Part shown: one piece after another, positions 47,501 through 55,399 of the stretch | Numbering within the stretch: position 1 is the stretch's first letter | Layout: each line of letters begins with the position of its first letter | Program-made: the position numbers and the translations under genes | The notes under the pieces: generated by a model | Database searches by the model: none | Told to the model about the DNA's origin: nothing | Seen by the model: only the letters and a program-made list of their open reading frames with translations | Source: Ceratotherium simum simum | Taxonomy: Eukaryota; Chordata; Mammalia; Perissodactyla; Rhinocerotidae | Assembly (NCBI RefSeq): GCF_000283155.1 | Contig: NW_004454281.1 | Location: forward strand, 784,181 to 848,180 | Direction of reading: 5' to 3' | DNA length: 64,000 nucleotides

Positions 47501-49648
47501 AAAGCTGTGGTACAAGGTAATAAGGTCATAAAGACAGTGAGGAGGAGACGAGGCAACTGCAACAGAACTTTGGAAGCCCCAGAGCAGAAGGACAATTGGT
47601 AACTGACATAATAGACCATGGAAAGCTACATCCTGAGCCTGCTATAGGGAAAGTCAAGAGGCAGCTTGGTTTAGATGGTTGAGCTCTCTAAGGGCCCCTC
47701 TGGAAATGGGGGCTAAAGACGGAATGTCTGTCACAAAGCAGTGAGAACCACAGCACCCCCTCCCCTTGCCCCACTGGGTTGCTCCTCGCCTACCCCAGGG
47801 GAAGGCTGGAGGCTCTTCTTCTGGAAAGGGCATCACAGAAGGTTCCTAGCTGGGGGCCATCGGCACAGTGGATAGCAGGACTGAATTAAGAAAAGGAAAG
47901 AGTGACAATTTGCATCCTGAATATCACCACCCTTGGTGTTCTTTCCTGCTTGGCTCCCAGGCACCGGCAGCCAGGCTGGCTCGTTGCAGTTGGAGGAGCT
48001 TTCTCTGGACAGTCTGGCGAGCCCCAGGGAAGATCCTAGCCAGCTTCCCCCAGGGTGAAGACCACAGTCAGAAAGTTTCCACTGCCAACGTCCAAATCCT
48101 AAGAGTTCTGAAAAGAGTTTAGAGAAACCAAAGGGGCAGAAACCATCAGGGAAATAATTGCTCCAAAGTGAAGGGCACGAGTTTGCAGATCAGAAGGGCC
48201 CACTGAGCATCGAGCACAGTGAATGAAAACATCTGTAAGCCATGGAGAGAGGCCTCAGAGCAACCAAACCTGCCGACACCTTGATCTGGGAGTTCTAGCC
48301 TCCAGAACTGTGAGAAAGTAAATCTCTGTTGTTTAAGCCGCCCAGGCTGTGGTATTTTGTTATGGCAGCCCTAGCAAACTAACAACAACTGACCTATCAA
48401 TGAAACAGGTGAGAGTAGAAAAAAGGTATTTTCAGTCACCTAGGAGCTCACAAAAAGATACTCCTCATGCACCCTTTCTCAGGAAGCTCCTGGAGGATGT
48501 ACCCCACTGAGATGATGGAATAAGGTAAAAGTAAGAAGGCCTTAGATCCAGGAAACAGGGAGTCCCCACAGCAATGTGCAGCCCCAGGAGGCTGGCCAGT
48601 CAAGGCAGGGCAGCCTGAAGGCCCCAGAAGATGCCACTTCCTCAAACAGATGAGATCAGCAGGAGACCTGCTGTGATTGAAGGTATGCAGAAGAGAGGAG
48701 CCAGGCACAGTTACTGACAGCAGGACAAGTGGAAGACTCTGCAGGAAAGGAAGACCGGATGGTCGCCTTCATGAAACCATGTGCAGGCCCCGCTGGAGGT
48801 ACACCAGCTGCTGGGGAGCCCAGAATCTTCCTTTCTGTAGAGAACACCTCTGACTGACTAGCAATACAAGCATGTGAAAAGATACCTGCTGTTTTTGAGG
48901 GCTCAGAAAAAACAAGCCTACTTTCTGCTGGTGGGACAATAGCTTGGTAGAATGTGTCTGAGGGCTGGTTAGTCACTATATATTAAAAGCCTTAAAAATA
49001 TGTGCATCCTTTTACCAAGGAATTCAACTTCTAGGAAAAATCAGAGCTGTGTGCAAAGGTATTAATCTGCTCACCACAGCAATTTAAAATACTACAAACT
49101 TGGAAGTAACCTCCAATGGTAGAAAAATTGCCTCTCCCACGTGATGGAATTCTCTGTAGCCTTTAGAGTGTACTAGGTAAGAAATTCATTGACCTGAGAC
49201 TTGGGAATTAAGTACAAAAATAGTTTGTAGAAGCATATACAGAAAAGTGACTGGAAATGTATTTTTGGGGTGGTAGAGTTATAGGTGATTTTTCTTTTTG
49301 GGGTGTATTTTATATTTTTTACTTTGCAAATGTGATGCTTCTGCAAAAGGATATACATTCAATCTGAGAATAAAAGCTGTGGTAGACACAAAGTTGTGAT
49401 TCTGTGGTTTTGTTTTCAATTCAATAGATAATGATTTGTATTCATATTTCAAAGACATTATGAATAATGTGGAAGTAAGGAAAGTGGGTGGATGGTCATG
49501 AGTCACCAGAATAAAGCATTTTTTATAAACCTCCAAGGGGTTTCTGAAAATAGTATTTTATCTTCACACCTAGGATGAAGCTGGAGGCAGATTCATCGCT
49601 TTCTCTGGAGAAGGACAGTCGTTGCGTAAAAAGGGAAGAAAGCCATAA
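26517..49648 (+). CDS. UFD1: UFD1, ubiquitin-recognition cofactor of p97/VCP
   Basis: UFD1 pairs with NPL4 as an adaptor that brings ubiquitinated substrates to the p97/VCP ATPase, for ER-associated degradation and extraction of proteins from chromatin. Twelve coding exons join to 924 bases, 307 codons plus TAA: 26517-26519, 29505-29637, 30006-30038, 32993-33114, 36033-36163, 38199-38271, 43072-43140, 44019-44084, 44366-44413, 45235-45323, 46265-46346, 49574-49648. The length equals that of the main human isoform. Residues from about 18 to 200 form the ubiquitin-binding UFD1 domain. Two SHP boxes that bind p97 are visible, FSGSGNRL at 228-235 and FSGEGQSL at 293-300, and the tail is basic (RKKGRKP). 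Every intron is GT-AG. The whole start codon is alone in exon 1. A polyadenylation signal lies 25 bases after the stop. The gene is head to head with CDC45. Confidence 0.98.
26985..27235 (+). repeat. MIR element in UFD1 intron 1
   Basis: ACCATGAGAAAACTAAGGTTTA followed by TTGAGGTCACAAAAGTGAGG and GAAGCCAAGTCTGT is a MIR core. Confidence 0.7.
27900..28430 (-). mobile_element. L1 3' UTR fragment, antisense to UFD1
   Basis: ATAAGTGGAATCATATAGTA and CAATATTCCATTGTATGGAT are diagnostic of L1 3' ends read in reverse. It lies in UFD1 intron 1. Confidence 0.8.
28730..29045 (+). repeat. L2 3' end in UFD1 intron 1
   Basis: TGCCATTCCCTGCTTTCTGC through GGCAGATAGTGGGCACTCAA and TAAATA is a nearly complete L2 3' segment. 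Confidence 0.7.
29505..29637 (+). CDS. UFD1: UFD1 coding exon 2 (residues 2-46)
   Basis: Reads [19 protein letters not shown] and on to [15 protein letters not shown], with a split Ile codon. Acceptor CTCCTAG, donor GTATGT. Confidence 0.97.
30006..30038 (+). CDS. UFD1: UFD1 coding exon 3 (residues 46-57)
   Basis: A 33-base micro-exon coding [11 protein letters not shown] with split codons at both ends. Acceptor CCACAG, donor GTAAGT. Confidence 0.96.
32390..32690 (+). repeat. L2 3' end in UFD1 intron 3
   Basis: CATGCCTTTGCTCAGGCAGC and the end TTGGCACTTAAATTATTTGC match the L2 3' segment. Confidence 0.55.
32993..33114 (+). CDS. UFD1: UFD1 coding exon 4 (residues 57-97)
   Basis: Reads [19 protein letters not shown] and on to [10 protein letters not shown]. 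Acceptor TTTTTAG, donor GTGAGT. Confidence 0.97.
33115..36032 (+). other. UFD1 intron 4, largely unique sequence
   Basis: About 2.9 kb with pyrimidine-rich stretches and possible L2-like pieces near 33,650-33,830 and 34,850-34,990. No exon, RNA gene or clear SINE seen. Confidence 0.5.
36033..36163 (+). CDS. UFD1: UFD1 coding exon 5 (residues 98-141)
   Basis: Reads [20 protein letters not shown] and on to FLDITNPKA, with a split Val codon before a GTATCC donor. The acceptor follows a pyrimidine run. Confidence 0.97.
37728..38090 (-). mobile_element. L1 3' UTR fragment, antisense, in UFD1 intron 5
   Basis: TTGAGGTATAATTAACATAC followed by CCATATGAATGGGATCTTAT is the reverse of an old L1 3' end. 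It stops about 110 bases before exon 6. Confidence 0.7.
38199..38271 (+). CDS. UFD1: UFD1 coding exon 6 (residues 141-165)
   Basis: Completes Val141 and reads [20 protein letters not shown], ending YNEK. Acceptor CTGCAG, donor GTGGGT. Confidence 0.97.
39581..39899 (-). mobile_element. ERE-like SINE, minus strand, with 16-base target-site duplication
   Basis: Ends at the plus-strand sequence CACGGGGCCGGCCC and starts with a poly-T run. AGGTATTGTCTACTTA is duplicated at 39565-39580 and 39900-39915. Two tail modules are present. It lies in UFD1 intron 6. Confidence 0.92.
40060..41830 (+). mobile_element. Decayed L1-like sequence around a SINE
   Basis: AAAATGTTTTCAGATAAACG and GAGAGAGTTTATTTACCAGT resemble the L1 segment after ORF1. 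An ERE SINE splits it at 41094-41406. It lies in UFD1 intron 6. Confidence 0.5.
41094..41406 (+). mobile_element. ERE-like SINE with near-perfect target-site duplication
   Basis: Begins GGGCGGGCCCCGTGGCTTAG. Flanks AGAAGGAGGGCA (41082-41093) and AGAATGAGGGCA (41407-41418) match at 11 of 12 bases. Two tail modules are present, the second with a four-base GTTA duplication. It lies in UFD1 intron 6. Confidence 0.88.
42391..42566 (-). mobile_element. Shorter, older ERE-like SINE
   Basis: Minus-strand copy ending at CATGGGGCCGGCCCC, with a single tail module (CTGAGCTAACATCTG) and no clear duplication. It diverges more than the others and probably belongs to an older subfamily. It lies in UFD1 intron 6. 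Confidence 0.8.
42567..42830 (-). mobile_element. LINE 3' fragment, antisense
   Basis: GCATAGTATTCCACTGGTGA and TTCCTAGAAGTGAACTTTCTGG are reversed L1 3' phrases. It ends about 240 bases before UFD1 exon 7. Confidence 0.5.
43072..43140 (+). CDS. UFD1: UFD1 coding exon 7 (residues 166-188)
   Basis: Reads [20 protein letters not shown] and DMN, 23 codons, phase 0 at both ends. Confidence 0.97.
43480..43965 (+). mobile_element. L1 3' UTR fragment between UFD1 exons 7 and 8
   Basis: GTAGTGGTTGCCAGGAGTGAG and TTTTGTAAAATGTGGCCATTG mark an L1 3' UTR ending with CTCAATTAAAAGC. It fills most of intron 7. Confidence 0.7.
44019..44084 (+). CDS. UFD1: UFD1 coding exon 8 (residues 189-210)
   Basis: Reads [20 protein letters not shown] and ST, 22 codons, phase 0 at both ends, so it could be skipped without a frameshift. 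Confidence 0.97.
44366..44413 (+). CDS. UFD1: UFD1 coding exon 9 (residues 211-226)
   Basis: Reads [16 protein letters not shown], 16 codons, phase 0 at both ends. Acceptor CGTCAG, donor GTAAGT. Confidence 0.97.
45235..45323 (+). CDS. UFD1: UFD1 coding exon 10 (residues 227-256), first SHP box
   Basis: Begins [15 protein letters not shown], carrying the first p97-binding SHP box, and ends IKPGDIK with a split Arg codon. Donor GTGGGT. Confidence 0.97.
46265..46346 (+). CDS. UFD1: UFD1 coding exon 11 (residues 256-283)
   Basis: Reads [20 protein letters not shown] and PLVKKVEE, the region known to contact NPL4. Acceptor TTTACAG, donor GTGAGT. Confidence 0.97.
46450..46640 (+). repeat. MIR element in UFD1 intron 11
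   Basis: GCCAGGCCCCATGCTGAGTG and TTTTTACAGATGTGAGCGTG are recognisable MIR segments. Confidence 0.6.
46650..48230 (+). other. UFD1 intron 11, no gene seen
   Basis: Mostly unique or unrecognised sequence between a MIR and an MLT1-like LTR end. Open frames here are short and unlike known proteins. Confidence 0.45.
48235..48385 (+). mobile_element. 3' fragment of an MLT1-like LTR
   Basis: GCCTCCAGAACTGTGAGAAA is followed by TGTTTAAGCCGCCCAGGCTG and a TTTTGTTATGGCAGCCCTAG end, the same 3' end as the LTR at 58925-59500. It lies in UFD1 intron 11. Confidence 0.7.
48900..49390 (+). mobile_element. Old L1 3' fragment at the end of UFD1 intron 11
   Basis: TTTTACCAAGGAATTCAACTTC and GGAAGTAACCTCCAATGG are L1M 3' phrases. 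It ends about 180 bases before the last UFD1 exon. Confidence 0.5.
49574..49648 (+). CDS. UFD1: UFD1 coding exon 12 (residues 284-307 and stop)
   Basis: Reads [20 protein letters not shown], then GRKP and TAA. It carries the second SHP box at residues 293-300. Confidence 0.97.
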   Translation, partial: DEAGGRFIAFSGEGQSLRKKGRKP

Positions 49649-49672
49649 GTTGGGACTGTTGGCTGATTGGAA

Positions 49673-49678
49673 AATAAA
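49673..49678 (+). terminator. UFD1 polyadenylation signal
   Basis: AATAAA lies 25 bases after the UFD1 stop, giving a very short 3' UTR if used. Overlapping AATAAA copies at 50303-50312 are an alternative distal signal. Confidence 0.55.
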
Positions 49679-49699
49679 ATAATCAATTGCAACATAATG

Positions 49700-52050
49700 G
49701 CTTTTAGTTACTGGCTGTGACGGAGATGAGACTATCACAGAGGATGCTGTGTCACTTTAGGTTTATTTAGAGTTCCTGAGAATTACTGAGTTTGACCTGG
49801 ATGTGGAACAGCAGGACTTCACAGTTGTGTGCTTGAATTGGGAAAAGAGAAAGCTGTCTCTGAGGTTTCTTCTTTGCCATCTCTCACTTTCAGCCCTGGG
49901 TGCGCTCCCACTGCCTCAACGGACGCAGAGTTCCCTAATTCCTGATAAAAACTGGTAGAGGGGATTAAATTGCTCTAACCTGTGGTGTTCTCTCTTTTTT
50001 CATTTATCCTTTCTTTTTCCAGGTCTATAGCTTAGATGTTGCCTTTGGCTTAGAAAAAAAGGGGTTTAAATAGATATGTGCTCTATAAAGAGTGGTTATC
50101 CCATTACCCTGGCTGCAATTTAAGTATTTGAGGAAAGGTGTTTCTATTTTTATTTTATGTATTGATTTTTTTCAAAAGAACCATTCAGAAGGAAAACCTG
50201 AAGCATTTCTACTTATATTTTGATTTCATTTGGAAATAACTGGCCCCTTAGCTTGTTCTACAGTAAAACAACTTCATGGGGAAGCTCAAAGATGAATATT
50301 AGAATAAATAAAAGCTAAAGGTACGTTCCTCTTTCTCCTTTCCTACCCCCTACTCCCAGTTTTAATGTATTAAGTTATCCAAGTTTCTGCTGGCCTGTCT
50401 TTACTTTTTATTAATATTAATTTGGTCTCAGATCTTTACTTTTTATAATGTGAGATCTTTTGACATGTAAATCTAATTACTTTAACCTCTTTTATTCCTT
50501 GAAAATAATTCTAAATCAAGAATTTCAAATAAAAACAGGCAGTGACTAAAACCTGGATTGCCTCTGAATGTTTGATTAGGGACGTGGATTGATAGTTGGT
50601 CCACTGACCGAGAGTTGGAGGAAAGCCTGCTTGCACGTGCCCTGTGTTCCATCCTACCATTAGAAGAGCTCCTCGGGGGCTTCTCCTGGAGAATGTAGGG
50701 AGAAACAAGGCTCTCTGACTTGTGGGGTGGGAATGGTCCGGCCCAGCAGGGTCTCCCCTTGTACGAGGTCTCCCACCTGCAGGCAGAGGGGTCCATTTCT
50801 GGCCAAGGCTCCTCCCAACACTCAGAAGATGAGAGGATGCCCCACCACGGGGGCCCCAGAGTCCACCCACGTGTCCTCAAAGAATGAGCGTTGAAGACCT
50901 TCATGATGACCAGGCTGGGCCCTGTGGCCCAAGCCAACACTGCTGGTGAGGGATGTGGTTTCAGAAGGCATGAAGCACTGCTGTGACCTACCGGACCCTC
51001 CACTTAAGGGGTCTTGGTTTCACTAGCAGACATAGAAGCCCTCCTCGGTGTGTAGGCAACATCTATTTGCAGGATCACATTGGCTAAGACATTGCCATTT
51101 ATGCATGATGAAAAATGTTACAGTAAGATGCTGGCCCTGGGTTTTTGTCTTCCCTAAGCAACACCTAGTGTGTATGCCATGAAACCACTCCTGGTCCTTT
51201 GCTGGAGACACACTCCCCTGCCAGGGCCAGGGGTGGACCCTGTTGGTGGGTCTTCTGGTGACACAGTGGGGCCACCTGGAGCAAAATTTCTGGTCATTAC
51301 TGATGTACCCTGGATGCAGCCTTCCTCAGACAGTGCCTTCTCCAAGCCGGGTCTGTGAGCCAGCTTGGCAGGACCCCAGTAAAATTGCAGCTTTCTAGCC
51401 CACCTCCAGGGAGTGTGACCCGGTCTCATTCCTAGAGTGGGCCCAGCAACCGCCTTGTAACGGCCTCCCCAGCAGATGATTAGGTTCGCAGAAGTTGGAA
51501 AATCAGTGCATTGGTACTGCAGGGCGTTTCTGCAGGCCCCCCAGAGTCCTTTTTACTTTGCTTGTATTGCCTCTTGTGCATCTCTCCTGTTTACAACGTT
51601 CCATGTCTGGCTGCCCAAGCCTCAGAGTAAAGCTTTCATTCCTAAATCAGACATACAAGCCGCCCCTGGGCTTGCAAGGCCCCCTTCTCTACCCCGTGCC
51701 ACACACAGCCTCCATGCCTTTTACCAGCCTGCCGCTGTGCTCGCATGCCCTTCTTGCCTCCACTTCCACCCTCAGTTCGCTCGGGGGGTCATCCCGCCCC
51801 CTGGACCCCACCCCCAAAACACACGTCACGCCAGCCAACCCCGGTTATTTTGTGAGTTCACCGCCCTCGAGGGGATACTCAGGCAGCTTCGCCGCATGGC
51901 GTTGATGGTCAATATGTGCTTGCGAAATGAACCCGATCTTTGAGATTTATGAAAATAAAGCTGCTGAAAAGAACTGGCCAGAACCACGTTGTTTCAGAAA
52001 CAGCCAACTGAACGCGGCCGTGCAAACCCAGGACGCCCGCCGAGCATCCG
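49700..52050. other. Intergenic DNA between UFD1 and C22orf39, no gene seen
   Basis: AT-rich near UFD1 with possible distal polyadenylation signals near 50,300, then GC-rich unique sequence. Frames at 50,482-51,003 and 51,476-51,943 show no domain, splice support or recognisable composition. Confidence 0.5.
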
Positions 52051-52169
52051 GCGGAGGGCAGCTGTCGCCGCCGCGGCCACGCGGGCTGCGCGCGCGGCCT
52101 TCAGACCCTCGGAACACGCCCCCACCCGCACTGCCCTGCCCGCCCCCAGCGCCCTACCGCCCTGACTTT

Positions 52170-52312
52170 ATTGGTTGCCCAATTGGGACGCCCTGTTTCT
52201 TGGAGCGCCTCAAGGGGGCGGGGCGAGGATTTGAGCGCCAGATCAAATATCTCAGAGTTCATTGGTTCTTCTATCCGTCAGTCACGCAGTGGCCTTCTTT
52301 AATCTTCATTGG
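52170..52312. promoter_or_regulatory. CCAAT-box cluster upstream of C22orf39
   Basis: CCAAT cores occur at 52170-52174 (minus), 52179-52183 (plus), 52261-52265 (minus) and 52308-52312 (minus), the last 40 bases before the start codon. No TATA box is visible. This looks like an NF-Y driven CpG promoter. Confidence 0.6.
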
Positions 52313-52351
52313 CTAGTCGGCTCAGGAGGCGGGTTCGGCAGTCGCCTGGAC

Positions 52352-52375
52352 ATGGCTGACGGCGGGTGCTGGCGG
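52352..52375 (+). CDS. C22orf39: C22orf39 coding exon 1 (residues 1-8)
   Basis: Reads MADGGCWR before a GTAAGT donor, phase 0. This is the first ATG after the CCAAT cluster and its frame continues in exon 2. Confidence 0.92.
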
Positions 52376-53643
52376 GTAAGTGTGGTGGGCCCCCAGGACC
52401 TGCGGGTGCCGGGTTGGACCGTGTGACCGGATTAACGGAGCCCTCTCCTGGGGAGGGGCCGGATGGGGCCCGGGGACGGGCGGCGCAGAGGCTCCGACTC
52501 AGACGCGCCTCTCTCGCAGCCGCCGCGCCCCTGCGAGGCCTACCGCGCGGAGTGGGAGCTCTGCCGCAGCGCCGGGCACTTCCTGCACCACTACTATGTC
52601 CACGGCGAGCGGCCGGCCTGCGAGCAATGGCGGCGCGACCTGGCCAGCTGCCGAGAGTGGGAGGAACGCCGGAGCGCCGAAGCCCAGGTGCGCTGGGAGG
52701 CCAGGAGTGGCGCTGGGGCGCATCGCCGGGGCGTCCGAGCGCACGGGCCACAGCCTCCCCACGTTCCCGCCCCGGGCATTCACGCTGCGGGGTCCCTCCC
52801 CAACTTGTGCTTCCCTTCTTTTGAGAAATATCAAAAATTAGTGTCTCAGCGGGGCTTTCAGACGGCATTAAGGACAGCGAAGGACAAAGCAAGGAGGGGG
52901 TGTGGAGCGTTTTGGAGAGAGAGGAGGGGCCCCTAACAGTGTTAGGGTCGTCAGCTGGCCTGCAGAGGCGGAGATATGACTGAGTCCTGAATGCCTGGGA
53001 GCCTGCCCTAGCAGCCTTCACCCGCCCCCGGGGGGAGAGTGGGCACGACTGAGGAACGAAGAGGAGGTCCAGGTGCTTGGAGCAGGAGGAGTGCGCGCTG
53101 TAGAGGGGTAGGGGATGAGGTTGGAGAGGTACCAGGGACCTGGTGGGCCTTTAAAAAGGGTTTAGATTCTAGCCTGAACGTGTGCTGGGAAGCATGATTT
53201 GATTTATATCTTTAAAAAATCAGTCTGGCTGCCAGGGTGGGAGAGGGGCAGGGAAACCAGTAAGGAGGTGGTTCTAGTCCACTCATCCAGCAGATATTTA
53301 TCATGTTGGGCGCTCTCCGGCATGCAGGAGTGAAGAGAACAGAGCCCTTGCCCTCCTGGCACCTACATTCTAGTCTAGTCTACAGTGGTGCATTGGAGCT
53401 GTGGTAGGTGGGAGATGGAGAAAAGCTGTGAGGGCACAAAGCTCATAGGGAGTGCCAAGGGATGGGGAGCCAGCAGCCTGGCCACTGCTTCAAAGTTATA
53501 GGTATGTGATTATTGAAACAGAGAAACTGATATGGAAACCAGGCTGCTGAATAAAAGAAAATGGTGACAAGTCCATAATAAGTGGAAGTCCAAAAAATGG
53601 GAACAATAGTTTCTAGCCTATATGGCAAAAGATTAATAACCTT

Positions 53644-53676
<33 letters not shown>

Positions 53677-55394
53677 ATTTTTAAGAGAGCTCTTATATAT
53701 CAGTGAGAAAAATGGAGATGATTTGAGAATAGAAAAGTGGGCAAAGGGCACGAAGAAGGAATTCATTCAAAAAGAAAAACAAATGGTCTGGTATACAAGT
53801 TCAAAATACAATGAGTGGTTTCCGACAATCCAGTGGAATGTCACAAGTGTCGATGGAGTTTGGAGAGTCAGGGGTACTTGTGCAGTGTTGGTGGAGTGTC
53901 AGGTGTTCTGATTATCTGAAAGTCAAATGTGTAACTTTTGACCCCACAGTTTTATTTCTGGAATTTTATCCTAGGGTAGTAATTGGGTAACAGTGCACAG
54001 TTAAAAGTTCAAAATGTCCATTGTGCCACTGTTTGTGATAGTGCAAAAACTGAAAGTGTCCTAAATTCCACTAATAGACATTTGACCAAATAGCTTCTTC
54101 CACACACTGGAGTACTACATAGCCATTAAAAAGCATAGATAGTAATCTATCCAGGCATGGAGGGGTGCCTACAGTATATTGCTTAGTGAAAAAAAGCAGC
54201 AAGTACACCAGTAGAAGATTATTCCATTTTTAGGGAAACATGTGATAGCTCTAGAATTGTGTTGGGAAGATATTACCTTCACCTCAGGGCTGGAGGTCTG
54301 GGAGTCTTTCATATTCTACATTGCATTTCTGATTGCTTTTTTTTTTTTTTTTTAAGTCACAGTAACTTGTTTGTTTGAGGAAGATTGGCCCTGAGCTAAC
54401 ATCTGTTGCCAGTCTTCCTCCTTTTTTCCTTTTTTCTCCCCAAAGCCCCAGTACATAGTTGTATGTCATAGTTGTACATCCTTCTAGTTGCTCTATGTGG
54501 GACGCGGCCTCAGCATGGCTTGATGAGCAGTGCGTAGGTCTGTGCCTGGGATCTGAACCGGCGAACTCCAGGCCGCCGAAGCAGAGTGTGCAAACCCAAC
54601 CACTTCGCCACTGGGCCAGCCCCATCTGATTGCTTTTTAAGCAAGAACAAAAAGATTCTATTTGAAACAATAGAGCTTGAGCAAAGACAGACAAGTAGAC
54701 AGCTGGAAAAGATGAAATTATATGCATCAAGGGGCCAGTATAGCGCCTCCCAGGAGCCCCTGTCATGGTCGTGCTGTAGTGCCCTGTGTTTATTTTGGGG
54801 GAGAGTGACAGAGAGAAGCTGGTAGGCTGAGTGGCACCTGTTGTCTGTCTGGACTCCTCGCCTGTCCAGGGCTCCCTGGGCTTGTGTCTCTTGCCTCATC
54901 TTCCTCCTTCGGGCCACTCTTTCTGACTCTTGTCTCTCCTCCCAGCTCAGCCCTCAGCCTGGTCTTAGCAAGTGAATCTGATTAGGTCAACTGAGGCCTA
55001 GGAGAAGACATATTAAAATTTCCTCAAATTATAGTGATCTATACAACAGTTTTTCACAGTAGCGTGGGAGAAAGAACGAGCTAGATCTCTGTGTGCTAAT
55101 ATGGAACAATTGCTGAGGTTCATCAGGTGGAAGCGTCCGAGTTTCGGAGTAGTGCCTACCGTACACTTTGTCCATCTGTGTTTGGGAGGGTGCTGAGGAG
55201 GAGAAAGGTGCAGGGGCCATGTGAGGGCACATGTGAGGCAGGAAGTGACCAGGGTCTCCTTTGCACAGCGGTCCCTCTGTGAGAGCGAGCGTGCGAGAGT
55301 CCAGGCTGCACGGAAGCATGCCCTCGTGTGGGCCCCAAGGCAGAGCCCCCCTGCAGACTGGCACCTCCCTCTGCCGCAGGAGAAAGACGAATGA
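52352..55394 (+). CDS. C22orf39: C22orf39 orthologue (PANTS-like/DUF3128 family), twin CX9C small protein
   Basis: Three coding exons (52352-52375, 52520-52687, 55269-55394) join to 105 codons and a TGA, the length I recall for the human protein. Four cysteines form two CX9C pairs, Cys13/Cys23 and Cys42/Cys52, separated by 18 residues. That is the coiled-coil-helix-coiled-coil-helix pattern of small proteins oxidised by MIA40 in the mitochondrial intermembrane space. There is no signal peptide or membrane segment. The C-terminal half is charged and ends QEKDE. The family (DUF3128) has little biochemical description; the mouse orthologue has been reported as a synaptic peptide called PANTS. 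I infer a disulfide-stabilised helical hairpin; its cellular site is open. It lies downstream of UFD1 in the same direction but has its own CpG promoter. Confidence 0.95.
52520..52687 (+). CDS. C22orf39: C22orf39 coding exon 2 (residues 9-64), both CX9C motifs
   Basis: Starts PPRPCEAYRAEWELC and includes PACEQWRRDLASC, so both CX9C motifs lie in this exon. The donor is GTGCGC, weak at position +4 but with G at +5. Confidence 0.94.
53652..53677 (+). repeat. (TG)n microsatellite
   Basis: About 13 TG dinucleotides in C22orf39 intron 2, preceded by a short TA run. Confidence 0.9.
53900..54300 (+). mobile_element. L1 3' fragment in C22orf39 intron 2
   Basis: ACACTGGAGTACTACATAGC followed by CATTAAAAAGCATAG is a standard L1 3' phrase. 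An ERE SINE begins just after it. Confidence 0.6.
54342..54624 (-). mobile_element. ERE-like SINE, minus strand, with target-site duplication
   Basis: Flanked by TCTGATTGCTTTTT at 54328-54341 and 54625-54638. Its head is GGGGCTGGCCC on its own strand and it has one tail module. It lies in C22orf39 intron 2. Confidence 0.9.
55269..55394 (+). CDS. C22orf39: C22orf39 coding exon 3 (residues 65-105 and stop)
   Basis: Reads RSLCESERARVQAARKHALV and WAPRQSPPADWHLPLPQEK, then DE and TGA. The acceptor is TTGCACAG, phase 0. Confidence 0.94.
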   Translation, partial: RSLCESERARVQAARKHALVWAPRQSPPADWHLPLPQEKDE

Positions 55395-55399
55395 CGAGC

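Larger units (their letters stand above)
52020..52720. promoter_or_regulatory. CpG island over the C22orf39 promoter and exons 1-2
   Basis: CG-rich DNA covers the presumed promoter and both 5' coding exons, while DNA on either side is depleted of CG. Confidence 0.65.

Noticed and set aside
52299..53021. 240-codon minus-strand frame over C22orf39 exons 1-2
   Set aside because: Stops are rare in CpG islands. The frame is antisense to real exons and is rich in Arg, Pro, Gly and Ala.
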